Shown: piece by piece, positions 1-10,429 of the stretch
Layout of the letters: the number at the start of each line of letters is the position of its first letter
Position numbering within the stretch: the first letter of the stretch is position 1
Assembly (NCBI GenBank): GCA_037349315.1
Contig: JBAIAC010000007.1
Span: 19,698,501 to 19,762,500 of the forward strand
From: Chelydra serpentina
Lineage: Eukaryota > Chordata > Testudines > Chelydridae
DNA: 64,000 nt
Direction of reading: 5' to 3'
Made by a program: the position numbers and the translations under genes
Notes under the pieces: generated by a model
The model's database searches: none
Seen by the model: only the letters and a program-made list of their open reading frames with translations
Told to the model about the DNA's origin: nothing

Positions 1-179
1 AGTTTCTAGGACCCCTGAAAATAAAGTGACTGGTGTGATGCTTCTAAGTTTTTACTATTACATGAGCTTCACCCTCTCCTCCCCGCCCCCAATTTGCTAC
101 TCTTTGCAAATGTTATGAAGCAGTGAACAGTAACCTAAATGTGGCTAGTTGCTAGAATCCTGCAGTAATTGCTGAGAGG
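1..179. other. Unassigned non-coding DNA
   Basis: No coding region, repeat family or structured element could be recognised. It runs into the head of a MIR-like SINE at about position 180. Confidence 0.5.
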
Positions 180-262
180 AAGCACTGTCTAGTGTTTAGA
201 GTAGATGACTGAAAGTCCAGGCTTCTGTGCTAATCACCTAGCTCTATTATTGACATCCTATG
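180..262 (+). mobile_element. MIR-like SINE, 5' part (split copy)
   Basis: The text reads like the tRNA-derived head and core of a MIR/CORE-SINE (tagtgtttagagtagatgac followed by a degenerate 'ctaatc..cctagctct' core). It stops abruptly at the 690-bp repeat and resumes at 953. The last ten bases (253-262, acatcctatg) recur with two mismatches at 953-962, as expected for a target duplication made when the repeat inserted into the MIR. Confidence 0.6.
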
Positions 263-952
263 ATGGGGCAGATTCCCCATACTGGCCCTGAGAGGGCAGA
301 ATTAGGCCAGGTGGGCCCAATCAACAATTAAGCAGTGAGCTGGGGAGAGATTTAGGCTGTTAGGGGCCACTAATTGGAAGCAGGCTCAGCTGGACAGGAA
401 CAGGAGGGGCATGTTTAAAACACAGGAGCTGGGAGCAGAAGGGGGCTAACAGGGAGGTAGGCTGCAGTGACTCTCTGGATGAAGGGAGGTGTGTTGGGAC
501 TATAGGGAGTAATCTATAGTATTCTCTGGGAGTTGGAAGGATGACAACCCAGAGGGGAGGAAGCCAGAAAACTAGGAGAAGGCTTAGGAAAAGCAGCAAG
601 GAATAGTAGTGCAGACCTTGGCTGCTGACTAGAGGGCCCCTGAGCTGGAACCTGGAGTTAGATGTCTGTCCCCCTACCAGCCACTGGAGGAGTGGCAAGG
701 TCAGAGCATTGAAGTGAAGACTGCCATTTTGTATAGCAGGACTGTGATATCCCCCTGGAAGGGGGAACCATATAGTGACCTGGTTGGAGGACTGAGTCAT
801 GATGAGGAGGCTGTGGTTCCTGGAGTGAGATGATCTGTAGGGCAAGAGGATGACAGGAGAGACACTGCCAGAGGAGGATGCAATGCCTGGCTCAAGCTAA
901 TTACCAGCGTGACCAGGAGGAAGTTCCACTAGAAGTGAGTGGACCCTGTGAT
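263..952. mobile_element. 690-bp unclassified interspersed repeat inserted in a MIR
   Basis: This block interrupts an otherwise continuous MIR copy and is flanked by near-identical 10-bp sequences (253-262 and 953-962), which fixes its limits. It is relatively G- and purine-rich on the plus strand, begins with a 'cagattcccca' motif and ends with 'gtggaccctgtg'. From memory it resembles a repeat family common in turtle genomes that may be LTR-derived, but I see no primer-binding site, polypurine tract or coding region, so the class is open. A 161-codon minus-strand open frame (360-845) has no recognisable domain and is probably chance. Confidence 0.55.
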
Positions 953-1105
953 ACTTCCCATGAGACCTTAAGCAAGTCCCTTAATCTCAGTGCCTCTGTT
1001 TATTCAGCCTTCTGTGAAATGGTTTTAATAATGTAAGGCTTAATTAACAAGTGATTACAAAGTGCTCTGAGACCCTTGAACAAGAGTTACTCTAGAAGTA
1101 CCCAG
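953..1105 (+). mobile_element. MIR-like SINE, 3' part (split copy)
   Basis: Continues the MIR begun at 180. The core 'gaccttaagcaagtccctta', then 'agtgcctctgtttattcagc' and 'gtgaaatggttttaataatg' match the MIR consensus order (gacc-ttgggcaagtcactta, cctcagtttcc, tgtaaaatgggga). The tail with 'aaagtgctctgagaccc' is also typical. Confidence 0.7.
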
Positions 1106-2990
1106 TATTTTGATGGTCAGAATTTTGTCCTTGAGTTCCAATTCCAACTCAATATTTCAGACCCCCAGATTCAAGTTCAAGGCTGAACTATTCTAACTGC
1201 CTTATTGAACACTGTTATATAGACATGTTTGTCTAGATTTTCAGAAAGAGGCACATGCAGTTGCATGTATGCAATTGTACAGTCCAATACAATACAACCA
1301 GAAATAGCTGACTGGTGTGTACAAACTGCAGATTTGAACATGAACGTGTGCTAATACTGTGTGGGTCTTTGCCCCCCTCTTGTGGCTGGACCATAAGAGG
1401 TTTACAAGTCTGCTACTAGGATAATGGATTTAGTCCTCATGCTTTTAGGTCAGAATGTTCCAGGTTCAATATCCATAGGTGAATGTTAGCAATTACTAAT
1501 ACGATAAGGTGACAGTATATGGTGCATGAACAGAAGAGAAGGCATGGTTTGGCTTTTGTGCTTGGACCTCTTGTCCTGCTTTGACAATTGTGCAGTTTTT
1601 TTCTGTTCCTTTAAGCATGATGAGCAAAATGGATATTGGTTACATGTCCAATAAAGCCAGTGAAGTTATATCAGGAACCAGGGGGATATCACCAAGCAGT
1701 GGGAAGCTCAGAACTAGAGCTACTCAGAAAATTTTCATGTAAGCAGTTTTCAGTTGGAAAAAATCAATTTTAATTGAATCATTTTTTTTCATGAAATCAG
1801 CAATTTTCATGAAATTTTCCACGACAGGAAAATCCTGAGTTTCAACCAGCAATACAAAGGACAGGGTGAACATTAAAAATAAAAATACTCTGCCAAATGT
1901 TGAAAAAACAAGGAAGGGAAAGTGAACAAAGATTCTGTGGCATGTTCAGATTGGATTGTTCTGTACTGGCGGCTGATCCAACAGCTGTAGAAGTTACTCA
2001 AACTATTTTTACACCAGCAATACCATACACCTGACAAGTATGGCAATGGGGGTGTTAAGGCTTCTGCTGCAATCCCTCATTCTCCTTTTAATTCTGAGCA
2101 GAGTACTGCACCTAAGAATGACACACACAAATAACAACCATTTAGCTGTTCCCATTGGAATGTCATGTACTAGTTCTGAATTATTCCCTCAAGAAATCGT
2201 AGTAATCTTGACTATTTTTGAACTTCTTAACATACTTTGATTTAAAGCCTAAATTAGGTTTAAGCCAGTGATAGTATGTCTTGAACCACTTTTGAAAATA
2301 AATGAGATGTGCTGATGCCGAAATGTTGGTAAAAGGGGATTAAGAAGACTAGGCTGCTTTCCACCCCAGTGGCTTTGTGTTACTATTAAGAGGGACGGAT
2401 TAATATCAGATTTCTGGTATCTGGTTCCTCACTGATATTGCTTAATTATCCAGATAAGTGATCAGAGTCCAAGCATGAGTGACAACATAAATATAAAGAA
2501 CATCATATTTTTTTCTGGGGCGGGGAGAGAAGTGTTTATTAGTTTAAGCATCATAAAGATACAATTTTAAAGTGCTCATTAAAGTTTAAATGTAAAGTAG
2601 TTTTTAGCTGCTTGGTTTTGGTTAGTCGCCCTCTGAAAAGAAAAGTAGTGGTTTATTTATTCATTAACAGGCAGTGCCAAATGGCTTATACTCCATGGCT
2701 TTCAATGACACTGGACTGCATGTTCCAGTTTTAAATGATTTTCCCACCCAGTCCCCCTCTCCAATTATTCCATATTCCTCTTTTTCATTCTCAATACCCC
2801 CTGTCTCAGACCCTAAGCCTCAGGATAAGAGGGTGGGCCACTGAGATTCCCCTGGCTCACATCAGAGGCTGAAAACATCTGGCCTCCCAGCTCAAGCTGT
2901 GGAGAGGAGGACCATAAATTCCCAAATGGCGTTTAAGCCCAGATCTTCTGCATAGATGCTTTCTGTGCTTGCCTGTAATTCTATCCAGTG
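1106..2990. other. Unassigned DNA with an AT-rich ATTTTCATG tract
   Basis: No gene is visible. At 1725-1850 there is an AT-rich stretch with repeated 'ttttcatgaaat' and 'gaaaatttt' words that resembles degenerate MITE-type sequence also present near 14930-15225. Around 1370-1480 a block containing 'cccctcttgtggctgga' and a B-box-like 'ggttcaatatcc' could be an old SINE, but there is no clear A box at the right distance. Confidence 0.4.
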
Positions 2991-2999
2991 ATACATCAT

Positions 3000-3027
3000 G
3001 TGTGTGTGCGCATGTGTTGTGTGTGTT
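3000..3027. repeat. GT-rich microsatellite
   Basis: Short interrupted run of GT dinucleotides (gtgtgtgtgcgcatgtgttg). Simple sequence, no further meaning seen. Confidence 0.7.
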
Positions 3028-3572
3028 TTCATAGCCTCTTGATTCTAAGTCTAGACAGGTGCTTGGGGCTGATGGGAGCGCTGACTATGAGTCGGTGATT
3101 CGGTATCAAAAGCTGGTTCAAGTGGAGTCTTTGGGGTTGCCCCACCATCTTTCCATCCTTGGCTGGTTTTATTCACTACTAAATCTCTGTCTCAAAGTCC
3201 CACTAGTTGCCGCTAGAACAAATCTAAAAAGCCCCTAAAAATAGGGCTAGCAAATAACTTCCTACTGGAAACTCTGACTTTTGCATTCTTGAACTTCCTA
3301 GCCTGCCATTGGATCAGAGGATTATGCCAGAGGGGACAAACCTTTTGAGTTGTAAGATGGAGTATGGAACTTTTCTGTGTGGGTCAAGAGAGAAGAATTT
3401 GCTTTCCTCAGTTTCTTAAAAGGGTTAGAGGATGGAAGACTCCTGGGGCTGTCCCTCCACTGTATGAGGAGGGAAGAAGAGAGAATAATCTGCACCCAGC
3501 CACCAGGATAAAAAGAAATAGCTGGTAGGAGGAAGGAGAGAGAAGGACCCGTGCATTTAATAGGTAGCCAAA

Positions 3573-3696
3573 TTAGGGTGACCAGATGTCCCGATTTTAT
3601 AGGGACAGTCCCGATTTTGGGGTCTTTTTCTTATATAGGCTCCTATTACCCCCCACCCCGTCCCGATTTTTCACATTTGCTGTCTGGTCACCCTAA
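3573..3696. mobile_element. 124-bp MITE with TAGGGTGACCAGA terminal inverted repeats
   Basis: The ends are inverted copies: 'tagggtgaccaga' at 3574 and, on the opposite strand, 'tagggtgaccaga' read inward from 3695. A TA dinucleotide lies at each outer edge, compatible with a TA target duplication of the Tc1/mariner type. Inside, the word 'gtcccgatttt' occurs three times (near 3588, 3608 and 3660). There is no coding capacity. I recall this palindromic element as widespread in turtles and other amniotes, but the superfamily assignment is inference. Confidence 0.75.
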
Positions 3697-3699
3697 AAC

Positions 3700-5510
3700 A
3701 AATCTGAATATAATCTGCAACATATCAAGTCCCAGAACTGCTCTGCTCCCTGGCCTGCTCAAACTATGTGTAAACCAAATTTAAATATCAGCGCCCATGC
3801 ACATTCCTAGTGGGTATATGATTAAAAAGTTGTAGTTATTTGCTTTGCTTAGTTTAATATTCATTGTACCAGACACCAGCCAGAGTGCAGCAAACATGCA
3901 TAATGTTGTTCAGCACAATCTGCATTCTTTGTACACAGGGAACACACTCATCTCTCACAGGCTGTATATTTCCTTTTCCTGTGTTTTGAATTTCAGCTGA
4001 TATGCCCATCCACTGCCATAGCTTGCTAGCCCTGCCTTACCAAATAGGTCATGCCGGTTCTAAACCAGCAGCCTAACTTTTAATTAGAGCTGTAAGACAT
4101 AGCTGATGCAGGGGAGGGGCAATGGACGTAGTGCAGGAAGAAGTAAGAGCTCCTCCAGAAGAACAATATGGCCAGGGATGACTCCAAACCTGAAAGGAAC
4201 TGGTGACACTAACAACCCTCTCTCTTCGTTCTCCCCCTCCACTAAGCAAACTGCTGAAAGCCTCAGATCAGTTGTAAAGATAAACGAGAACTGAAAGATG
4301 TGCAGCAGGTCTTGTACTTGAAAGCGCCATACATTATGATTCTACACATGCCTCCCTAGCTCTAACCAAAACAGTTTCTCACATATTTCTGTGGGAGGGG
4401 AGATTATCTGACAATGACTCAGAGTTGAGGTGAGAGTCATAATCTTTGTTCAACCACTGAACCTGCCATGGGAGGAGGACTAGCACCAGAGGTCTCCCGC
4501 CTCTCTCAGTGCAACAGTGGGGGACTCCAACCCAGTAAACCAGTTATTTACTCTTTTCCATGGTGACAACACTAGCAGTCCTCATGCGCAGCACAATAAT
4601 GATTGACAGCATACATACAGACTAATGGCAAGGCAATAGGAAAAATCATACCATAGTGTTAGGTATAAACTTAAGTAGATGTGTTATTGTTGAACTTCGG
4701 TATCCCCTGACAATACTAATTATTTTACTTAGGGTACGTTAGGCAGGGTGAATCCTCTATGCCCTTCTCTTTATCATATATTCCTTTCTTACACTTGTAC
4801 CACCCGCAGCTGAGTTCGTGCCAGAAAAGCATGACCTATGTATGATCAACTTGATCGGTTCTTGAATAACAAACATCCAAGAGAAACCTTGCAGCTGTTG
4901 TTAATCAGTGACATTCTATCCACTCAGTTAATATGTTCTTAGCATGGTGTTAGGGACTTTTCTGTGGTGGGAGGGGATCTCTTTTGGAGGAGACATGGAG
5001 TAAAAGTGAGGTCCTTTGCCCACTGGTGGTCATTTAAAGATTTTTACATCACATTGTTTTTACAAGAATAAGTGTGTTAGTCCTGGCTAAATTGCAATTT
5101 GGATAACTATCTATTGCTTATCTCAATGCCCATTTACAGGTTTAAGTTTGCATGATATTCTTCACTTCCTTCCGATCATAAACTGTTGTGCAGTATCTCA
5201 ATCTACTATTATAGACCTACTGTGTTCCACCCAGGGGAGACTGCATTTCAGTGCTAACAAAGTATTTCCTGTGAAGAGCTCAGTCCTACCCTTAACATGC
5301 AAGGGCAAGAGTGAAACAGTGCTGGCCACGTGGCTGAGACATCTTGCTTGGGTGGGACAGCTGTCCCATGCTGCTATGTGCTCTGCAATTCATCTTCCTA
5401 ATTCTCTGCAAGAGAGCAGCATGTCTTCCCTTAAGTACCCTGCTATCCATGTCTGCATAAACACAAAAAGTAATAATACAATTCTGATGACAAAGAAGTA
5501 TTGCCTCCTG
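3700..5510. other. Unassigned non-coding DNA
   Basis: No recognisable gene. The open frames here (for example 5148-5513, 121 codons) contain no domain or conserved motif and do not look coding. Confidence 0.45.
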
Positions 5511-5514
5511 TAGG

Positions 5515-5605
5515 GGTTCTTGTACCTTCCTATGAACTGGCTGGTGCTGGCCACCGTCGGAGATGGGCTAGAAGCCTTGATGAATCACTGGTCTCCTTCA
5601 GTATT
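5515..5605 (+). mobile_element. Short CR1 3'-tail fragment
   Basis: The segment 'ggccaccgtcggaga' followed by 'gggctagaa' and 'cactggtct' parallels the CR1 3' tail (ggccactgtcggaagacag, gggctagatgga, ccattggtctgac) seen more clearly at 38920-38985. It is short and degraded, so the call is tentative. Confidence 0.4.
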
Positions 5606-6104
5606 TCAATTCCTATTACTTTAATTGTAAATAGGGTCACAGTTGTTTCCTTGGCAGTCAGTCTAGTTCACCAGCTCCCCTATTTTGGCACCTCAGATAG
5701 AGGAAGGCTGGAATTCTCCCCTTGTGATATTGGGGTGTGCTGTGTGGGCAGGAGAAATATGCTGTTTGCACCCACTTTCTCCTATTTCACTTGGGCTCTT
5801 CAGGTCAGCATTTTTCTCATAGCTTATGCAATTCTTTAGGTTCCTTTGGGATGGAAGGCACCACAGAAATATGAAAGATCATTATAGTTTCTTTCCCTTG
5901 TACTGCTAGCTTTTCCTACCTGAAATAAATCCAGCTGAGATATTAAGTGCTCTCTGGGGGCTCTGCAAGGTAAGGAACTTTAACAAAAATCAGGTAAGAT
6001 TTGCCAAGTTGTGAAAGTCATTGTTCCGGAAAGCAGCTTTTGTTTCCAAAGCATCCATGGTCCTAAATTCCTACTGGACCTTCATTGCGCTCTAAAAAGA
6101 AAGA

Positions 6105-6203
6105 TGGTCCAGGGGTTAGGAAATTAGGCCGGGAATGAGAGAACATGGGTTTAATTCCTTGCTCTGCCACCAGCTTCTCAAGTGATCTTTGATACGTTAC
6201 TTA
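6105..6203 (+). mobile_element. MIR-like SINE, 5' part (split by Harbinger)
   Basis: Contains 'tggtccaggggttaggaaat', 'catgggtttaattccttgct' and 'ctgccaccagcttctcaagt', matching the MIR head and core in order, and ends at 'gatacgttactta'. The MIR continues at 9693 with 'gtcagttttgcatctgcaaa'. The break gives the left boundary of the Harbinger element. Confidence 0.75.
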
Positions 6204-6510
6204 AGGCTGGCCTACACTACAAAGTTAGGTTGACTTCACTAACCTTGCATTAACCTAGTTGTGCATGTGTCTACATTCAGATTTTTCTCCCATTAAAGTA
6301 AGCTCCATGTTATCATTGTATAGTTACACCACCTCTCCAAACAGTGTTGAGCCCTGGTAGACATAGTGCAAGTGTATTCAGCAGCTGTCCCACAGTGCCC
6401 AAAACAGACTGCTCTCATCACGATTGTGAACTCCACTGCCCAAGAGCCATGAAGACTGGAAGCTGCCCCCATTTAAATCCCCTGTGTGTTTTTAAAATGC
6501 CTGTTCTTGA

Positions 6511-8242
6511 TTGTCCAGCTTGTCAAGTACACCTTGCAGCTCTCCCTTGCCATGTGCATCTGCCCCACCAACCATGCTGGCTACATGGTCCAGATGTGCT
6601 CCTGCCTGGAATAGACCGGAGGTATTGGATCCTTTGGGCCTCTGGGGAGAAGAAACTGCACAGACACAGTTACAGAGCAGTTGCAGAAACATGGACATTT
6701 ATGAGCAGGATTGAACAGGAGATGCAGGCGAATGGGTATGACAGGGATCAGCATAAATACCGCATGAAAGCGAAGGAACTATGGCAGGTATACCAGAGGG
6801 CTCGGGAGGCCAAGAGTCAATTTGGTTCCAAGCCACAAAACTGCCGCTTTTACAGCGAGCTGCTTCCCGCACTGGGTGAACACTTCATCAGCACCCCACA
6901 GACCACTGTGGATACCTCCGAGGAGCCTGAGACACAGACACCTGCCGTGAATAGGGAGGAGGATGCGGGAGGTGTAACCGGGGGACGAGGGGTGGTCCAG
7001 CTGTGCCATGAGCCAGAAGCTGTTTTGGACTCCACTGCAATCTAGTCAGTCCTGGCAGCCCAGCATGGAACCTCAGATAGGACTGCATTTTCTATTACAA
7101 TGGTGAAATGTACAGCTAGCCCCCAGCCCTAGTGGAGCAGGAAATGGACGTTGACTTTTCATTAATGTACTCCTACTAGAAGAGATAGTGGTACAACAAA
7201 GAGAGCTGGAGTTAGCTGGAGGGGGAGGGGCATGCAAAGCAGTCTATGTAGAAAGAGATGTCCTTGAATCCTCTTGAGAGACCTCAATGAAGCTTTCATG
7301 GAGGTGCTCTGCAACCCTCTCATGAAGATTTCTAAGGAAGACGACCTTATTTTTTCCTCCACGGTAGGACACTCTCCCCCACCATTCCATGATGGTTTTG
7401 GTAGGCATCATTGCAGTAAACAGGCTAGTAGCATATGGGCCCAGGCAGCTTTGGGATGCCACCATCAGCTGTGCTCTCTGTACCTTTGTTACCCTCCGGA
7501 GCGAGATATCCGCTAAAATCACCATCCCATATAGAAAACAATGCCACTGCTGAGTGCCATTGCCCTGCACTCATACCCCTGGAAACAGGGGCTGACTTGT
7601 TGTTGTTTCATGCAACTGAAAAATTCCCTCCTCATTTCTTCCCTCTCCCCACCCCTGCTAGGTCATGCTCACCATGGTTGCGGCTGGAGAGCAGTGCTGT
7701 TCACAGGCACTCCAAGGCATCATAGGAAGGGAGTTCTGAAACGTAACTTTTGCTTTCCATCATTACTATAAATACAATGATACCTCTGTGTGGTGTTTTA
7801 TCTGCAGCTATTGCCACTGCAGCCTTGACGTGCCCTCTCTCCTGCAGAGCGCCTAACCATAATAGGGAGGAGATTCTGCAAGCCAGTGCTGCATCAGACC
7901 ATGAACAGAGGGCCTGGAGAGTGAATATTGCAGTTAGTATGGAGAGGGAAAGATCATAAAGAGGCCCAGGACACAGAGAAGGGGGTGCACTGGGACATAA
8001 TGGGGCGTCTCTGGCAGTGAACACAGATGCTGCAGACTCTTGTTGACCTACAGGTTCCACAATCATGGGCTTGTCTCCTTTTGAAGTCAGTGGAGACCTC
8101 CTTTTCAGTGCCTCCCCATTCCATCCCCCCCACCACACAGACACATCGCTGCACTTGGCATCAGGAGTTGCAACCCTACCCATTCCCTTCTATATCAGGG
8201 AACAACCATAGCTACACATACACTGATCTGTGCGATCCATGA
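6511..8242 (+). pseudogene. Harbinger SANT/Myb-type DNA-binding protein, broken
   Basis: Family role: in PIF/Harbinger elements a SANT/Myb/trihelix-like protein binds the transposon ends and helps bring the transposase to the nucleus and to DNA. Here the start of the domain is in one frame (6571-6705, 'CAPAWNRPEVLDPLGLWG' then 'RNMDIYEQD') and the rest in another (6709-6890, 'EQEMQANGYDRDQHKYRMK', 'ELWQVYQRAREAKS', 'NCRFYSELLPALGEHF'), so an indel near 6706 breaks it. An acidic linker follows (EEPETQTPAVNREEDAGG). A C-terminal part reappears at about 7848-8242: 'NREEILQASAASDHEQRAW', then 'MLQTLVDLQVPQS' and a Pro/His-rich end. It sits behind an acceptor-like 'tctcctgcag' (7838-7847), so an intron from about 7060 to 7847 is likely. 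Other small changes separate 7950 from 8027. Not functional. Confidence 0.72.
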
Positions 8243-8401
8243 CTGGTGTGTTCATAGCCAAAATAAACTCAAATGGACATGAATGTTCTTCCCTCTTGTT
8301 AATGTTCTTCCCCCTTCCCCATCCATTCATTTATCTGAAATGTTTTTATTGTATTTGTTTTTAATGGCACAGTGGGTTTTTTTGCACTGGTTTTGGCATG
8401 C

Positions 8402-8407
8402 AATAAA
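8402..8407 (+). promoter_or_regulatory. AATAAA polyadenylation signal candidate
   Basis: AATAAA stands 160 bases after the end of the SANT-gene C-terminal frame and before the minus-strand transposase relic. Position fits a 3' end for the plus-strand Harbinger gene. A single hexamer in AT-rich DNA is weak evidence on its own. Confidence 0.35.
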
Positions 8408-8599
8408 AATCTATTTTTTGGTAAATAATCTTTAATAATTCACATATGCTGCGGAATGCATTGAAAGTACCCACTACTTGTTATTGTATGGGGCAACAGA
8501 ACTCATAGGATCAGTGACATTGTGTAATAATTATAAATATACAGCAAGCACTGAAAAATTAATAGGTGCATTAATGGACCGAGTTATATTAATAAATGT

Positions 8600-9439
8600 G
8601 CACCAAACATCGCACAATTCCTAATAGCCCCCAAAATCTTTAATCTCTTTCTTGGGACAGAATGTTCCTTCTCATTGCTTTCTGGACAGGCCTGTGCTCT
8701 TAAAAATGTGAGCACTGTGCACCTTCCCTAAGCGGCTAATATTGATGTCGGTAAAGTGTCCCTAGTGATTCACCAACGCGTGTGTAACCATAGCAAAGTA
8801 GCCCTTTCTATTGATGTACTCTGTGGAAAGGTGGGTTGATGCCAAAATAGGGATATGCGTGCCTTCTATAGCCCCTCTGCAGTTCAGGAACCCCATTTCT
8901 GCAAATTCATCCACTATGTTCTGCACGTTGCTGAGAGTCACAGTCCTGTGTGGCCTTACACAGCTGCATGACAATGCCCCCCCACTGTGAATTTTCCCAC
9001 TCTAGAATGATTTCCCACTGACCAGTAGCAATGTGGTGCTGCAAACTTCCACAGAGGGATTGCCGCTGGCTTCTCAACTGTCAGTACAGCTCATATTCTG
9101 GTGTCCCTGCGCTGGAGGGCTGGGGAGAGCTTGGTACACAGATCCCGGAATGTGGTCTTTCACATCCACAAGTTCTGCAGCCACTGCTCACTGTCTCAAA
9201 CATGCATTACAAGGCGATCTCACCGGTCAGGGGTCAGTTCTCAGGCCCAGAAGGGGCACTCCACTATCTGCAGCTGCTCTGTGAATGCCACCAACAACCT
9301 TGAATTGGTTTTCACTATGTCCCACAGTAATCTAGCCCCCACTAAATCATCATGTCCCCCGCTGCTGCAGTTCTTCCTGCTGCTTTGCAAATACCAGAGG
9401 ATGATTCATGGCAAAGGTGCAGAGCTGTGCAAGTGCCAT
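8600..9439 (-). pseudogene. HARBI1-like PIF/Harbinger transposase, broken
   Basis: Read on the minus strand, the likely start is an ATG at 9439 (MALAQLCTFAMNHP). Pieces in several frames follow the HARBI1 family order: a helical region 'ALQRRDTRI' with 'EKPAAIPLWKFAAPHCYWSV' (about 9030-9130), then 'VDEFAEMGFLNCRGAIEGTH' and 'YINRKGYFAMVTHALVNH' (8762-8930), then 'GHFTDINISRLGKVHSAHIF' leading to 'EGTFCPKKEIKDFGGY' (about 8630-8760). In the family the GAIDGTHIPI motif carries a catalytic Asp; here it reads GAIEGTHIPI. The later family motif around 'HDAR' reads HSAH. The C-terminal third, with the last catalytic residues, cannot be found. Stops and frameshifts make this a dead copy. Its partner is the convergent SANT gene. 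Confidence 0.75.
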
Positions 9440-9692
9440 GCTTCTGTCAGAGATGGCAGACAACATGAAGTGTCACGGAGGTTTGTGGGATTCTTAAAAA
9501 GGCAAAAATTGGGGTATGTGGATGGCATTATGAAATGGAGAATGGTGCATGATGAGAGTTTGACCCCTTGCTCACAGTTACTCCTGTACAACTTGTTTCT
9601 GCCCCACCATGCATTGACAACATTTCCCAAAAGACAGTGCGCTGGACAACATAACTTGTGTTGCCAAAGTTTGTAGTGTATTCATGGCCGTA

Positions 9693-9825
9693 GAGTCAGT
9701 TTTGCATCTGCAAAATTGGCTAATAGTACTGCCCTATGTCACGGGGTCGAGGACAAACAAAAAAATGTGAGGCACTCACATCATGTGATAATAAGGGCCA
9801 TATAAGTATCTAGTATAGATTGAAA
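9693..9825 (+). mobile_element. MIR-like SINE, 3' part (split by Harbinger)
   Basis: Resumes the MIR interrupted at 6203: 'gtcagttttgcatctgcaaa', 'ttggctaatagtactgccct', then a degenerate tail ending 'gggccatataagtatctag'. These match the cctcagtttcc, tgtaaaatggg and 3' tail of MIR-like elements. Confidence 0.7.
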
Positions 9826-10020
9826 GTCAATGGGACTTGACTTAAATCCTACTTAAAACAAGTAAATATAAAAATAATACATACAAATTTAGACATAACT
9901 TTTTAACCCTTTGGGAAGAGTAGATACATCCTGTGCATCATCTGACCCATTGAGCAGCCTATCTGAAATGTAAGTACCAAAAGGCTGCCAGAGGAGGACG
10001 TAACATATTTGTGAAAGTTC

Positions 10021-10102
10021 TGGGCCTGATTTTGCTTTCATTTATATGGTGTAAGTCAGAAGTAACTCCATGGAGGTCACTGGAATAAAACCAGTGCAAA
10101 AC
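10021..10102. repeat. Palindromic 'GTAAGTCAGAAGTAACTCC' repeat
   Basis: Contains 'gcctgattttgctttcattt', 'ggtgtaagtcagaagtaact' and 'ccatggaggtcactgga', ending 'aaaccagtgcaaaac'. It resembles a family of short self-complementary repeats found at a dozen or more places in this window (see findings). Non-coding. Confidence 0.5.
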
Positions 10103-10429
10103 AATACAAGAGACATGCAAATGCAGCTATATTTGTAGTGTTTCACGAAGAATCTTGTAATGAAAACTGCAAAAAAAATCTGAATGTTCGTCATTGTGGA
10201 AAAAAAGATTAAATGCATTAGTTCCCCTTCTGAGCAACCTCAGATTAAAAAAAAGAGCACTTTCCCCACAGTTTATACAGTAATTTACTTATTTGTTAAT
10301 TTTTGATGAGGCCAGGAGTTAGAGTGAAAGTTTCCAAGAAATGTCACAAAGTTATTTTCAGTTTGTTTTGGGCAATTTTCAAATAATCAGAATGTCACTT
10401 TTTGAAAACTTTCGAGGGCCACAAAAGAT

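Larger units (their letters stand above)
6204..9689. mobile_element. PIF/Harbinger DNA transposon, degraded autonomous copy (3.49 kb)
   Basis: The element lies within a MIR that is continuous across it. TTA (6201-6203) and GTA (9690-9692) flank it, consistent with the 3-bp TTA-type duplication of PIF/Harbinger with one change. The left end reads 'aggctggcctacactacaaa'; the right end on the minus strand reads 'ggccatgaatacactacaaa', sharing 'tacactacaaa' plus 'ggcc' as terminal inverted repeats. Inside are the two genes expected of an autonomous Harbinger: a SANT/Myb-type protein on the plus strand and a HARBI1-like nuclease on the minus strand. Both are broken. An AATAAA at 8402-8407 probably served the plus-strand gene. 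The order suggests convergent transcription. Confidence 0.8.

Noticed and set aside
360..845. 161-codon minus-strand open frame
   Set aside because: Falls entirely within the 690-bp repeat; no domain or conserved motif.
1350..1490. Possible tRNA-derived SINE with B-box-like ggttcaatatcc
   Set aside because: No convincing A box, no defined ends and no second copy in the window.
5148..5839. Two adjoining plus-strand frames of 121 and 112 codons
   Set aside because: No domain, no splice-site pattern and no coding-like composition; the second overlaps a CR1-tail fragment.
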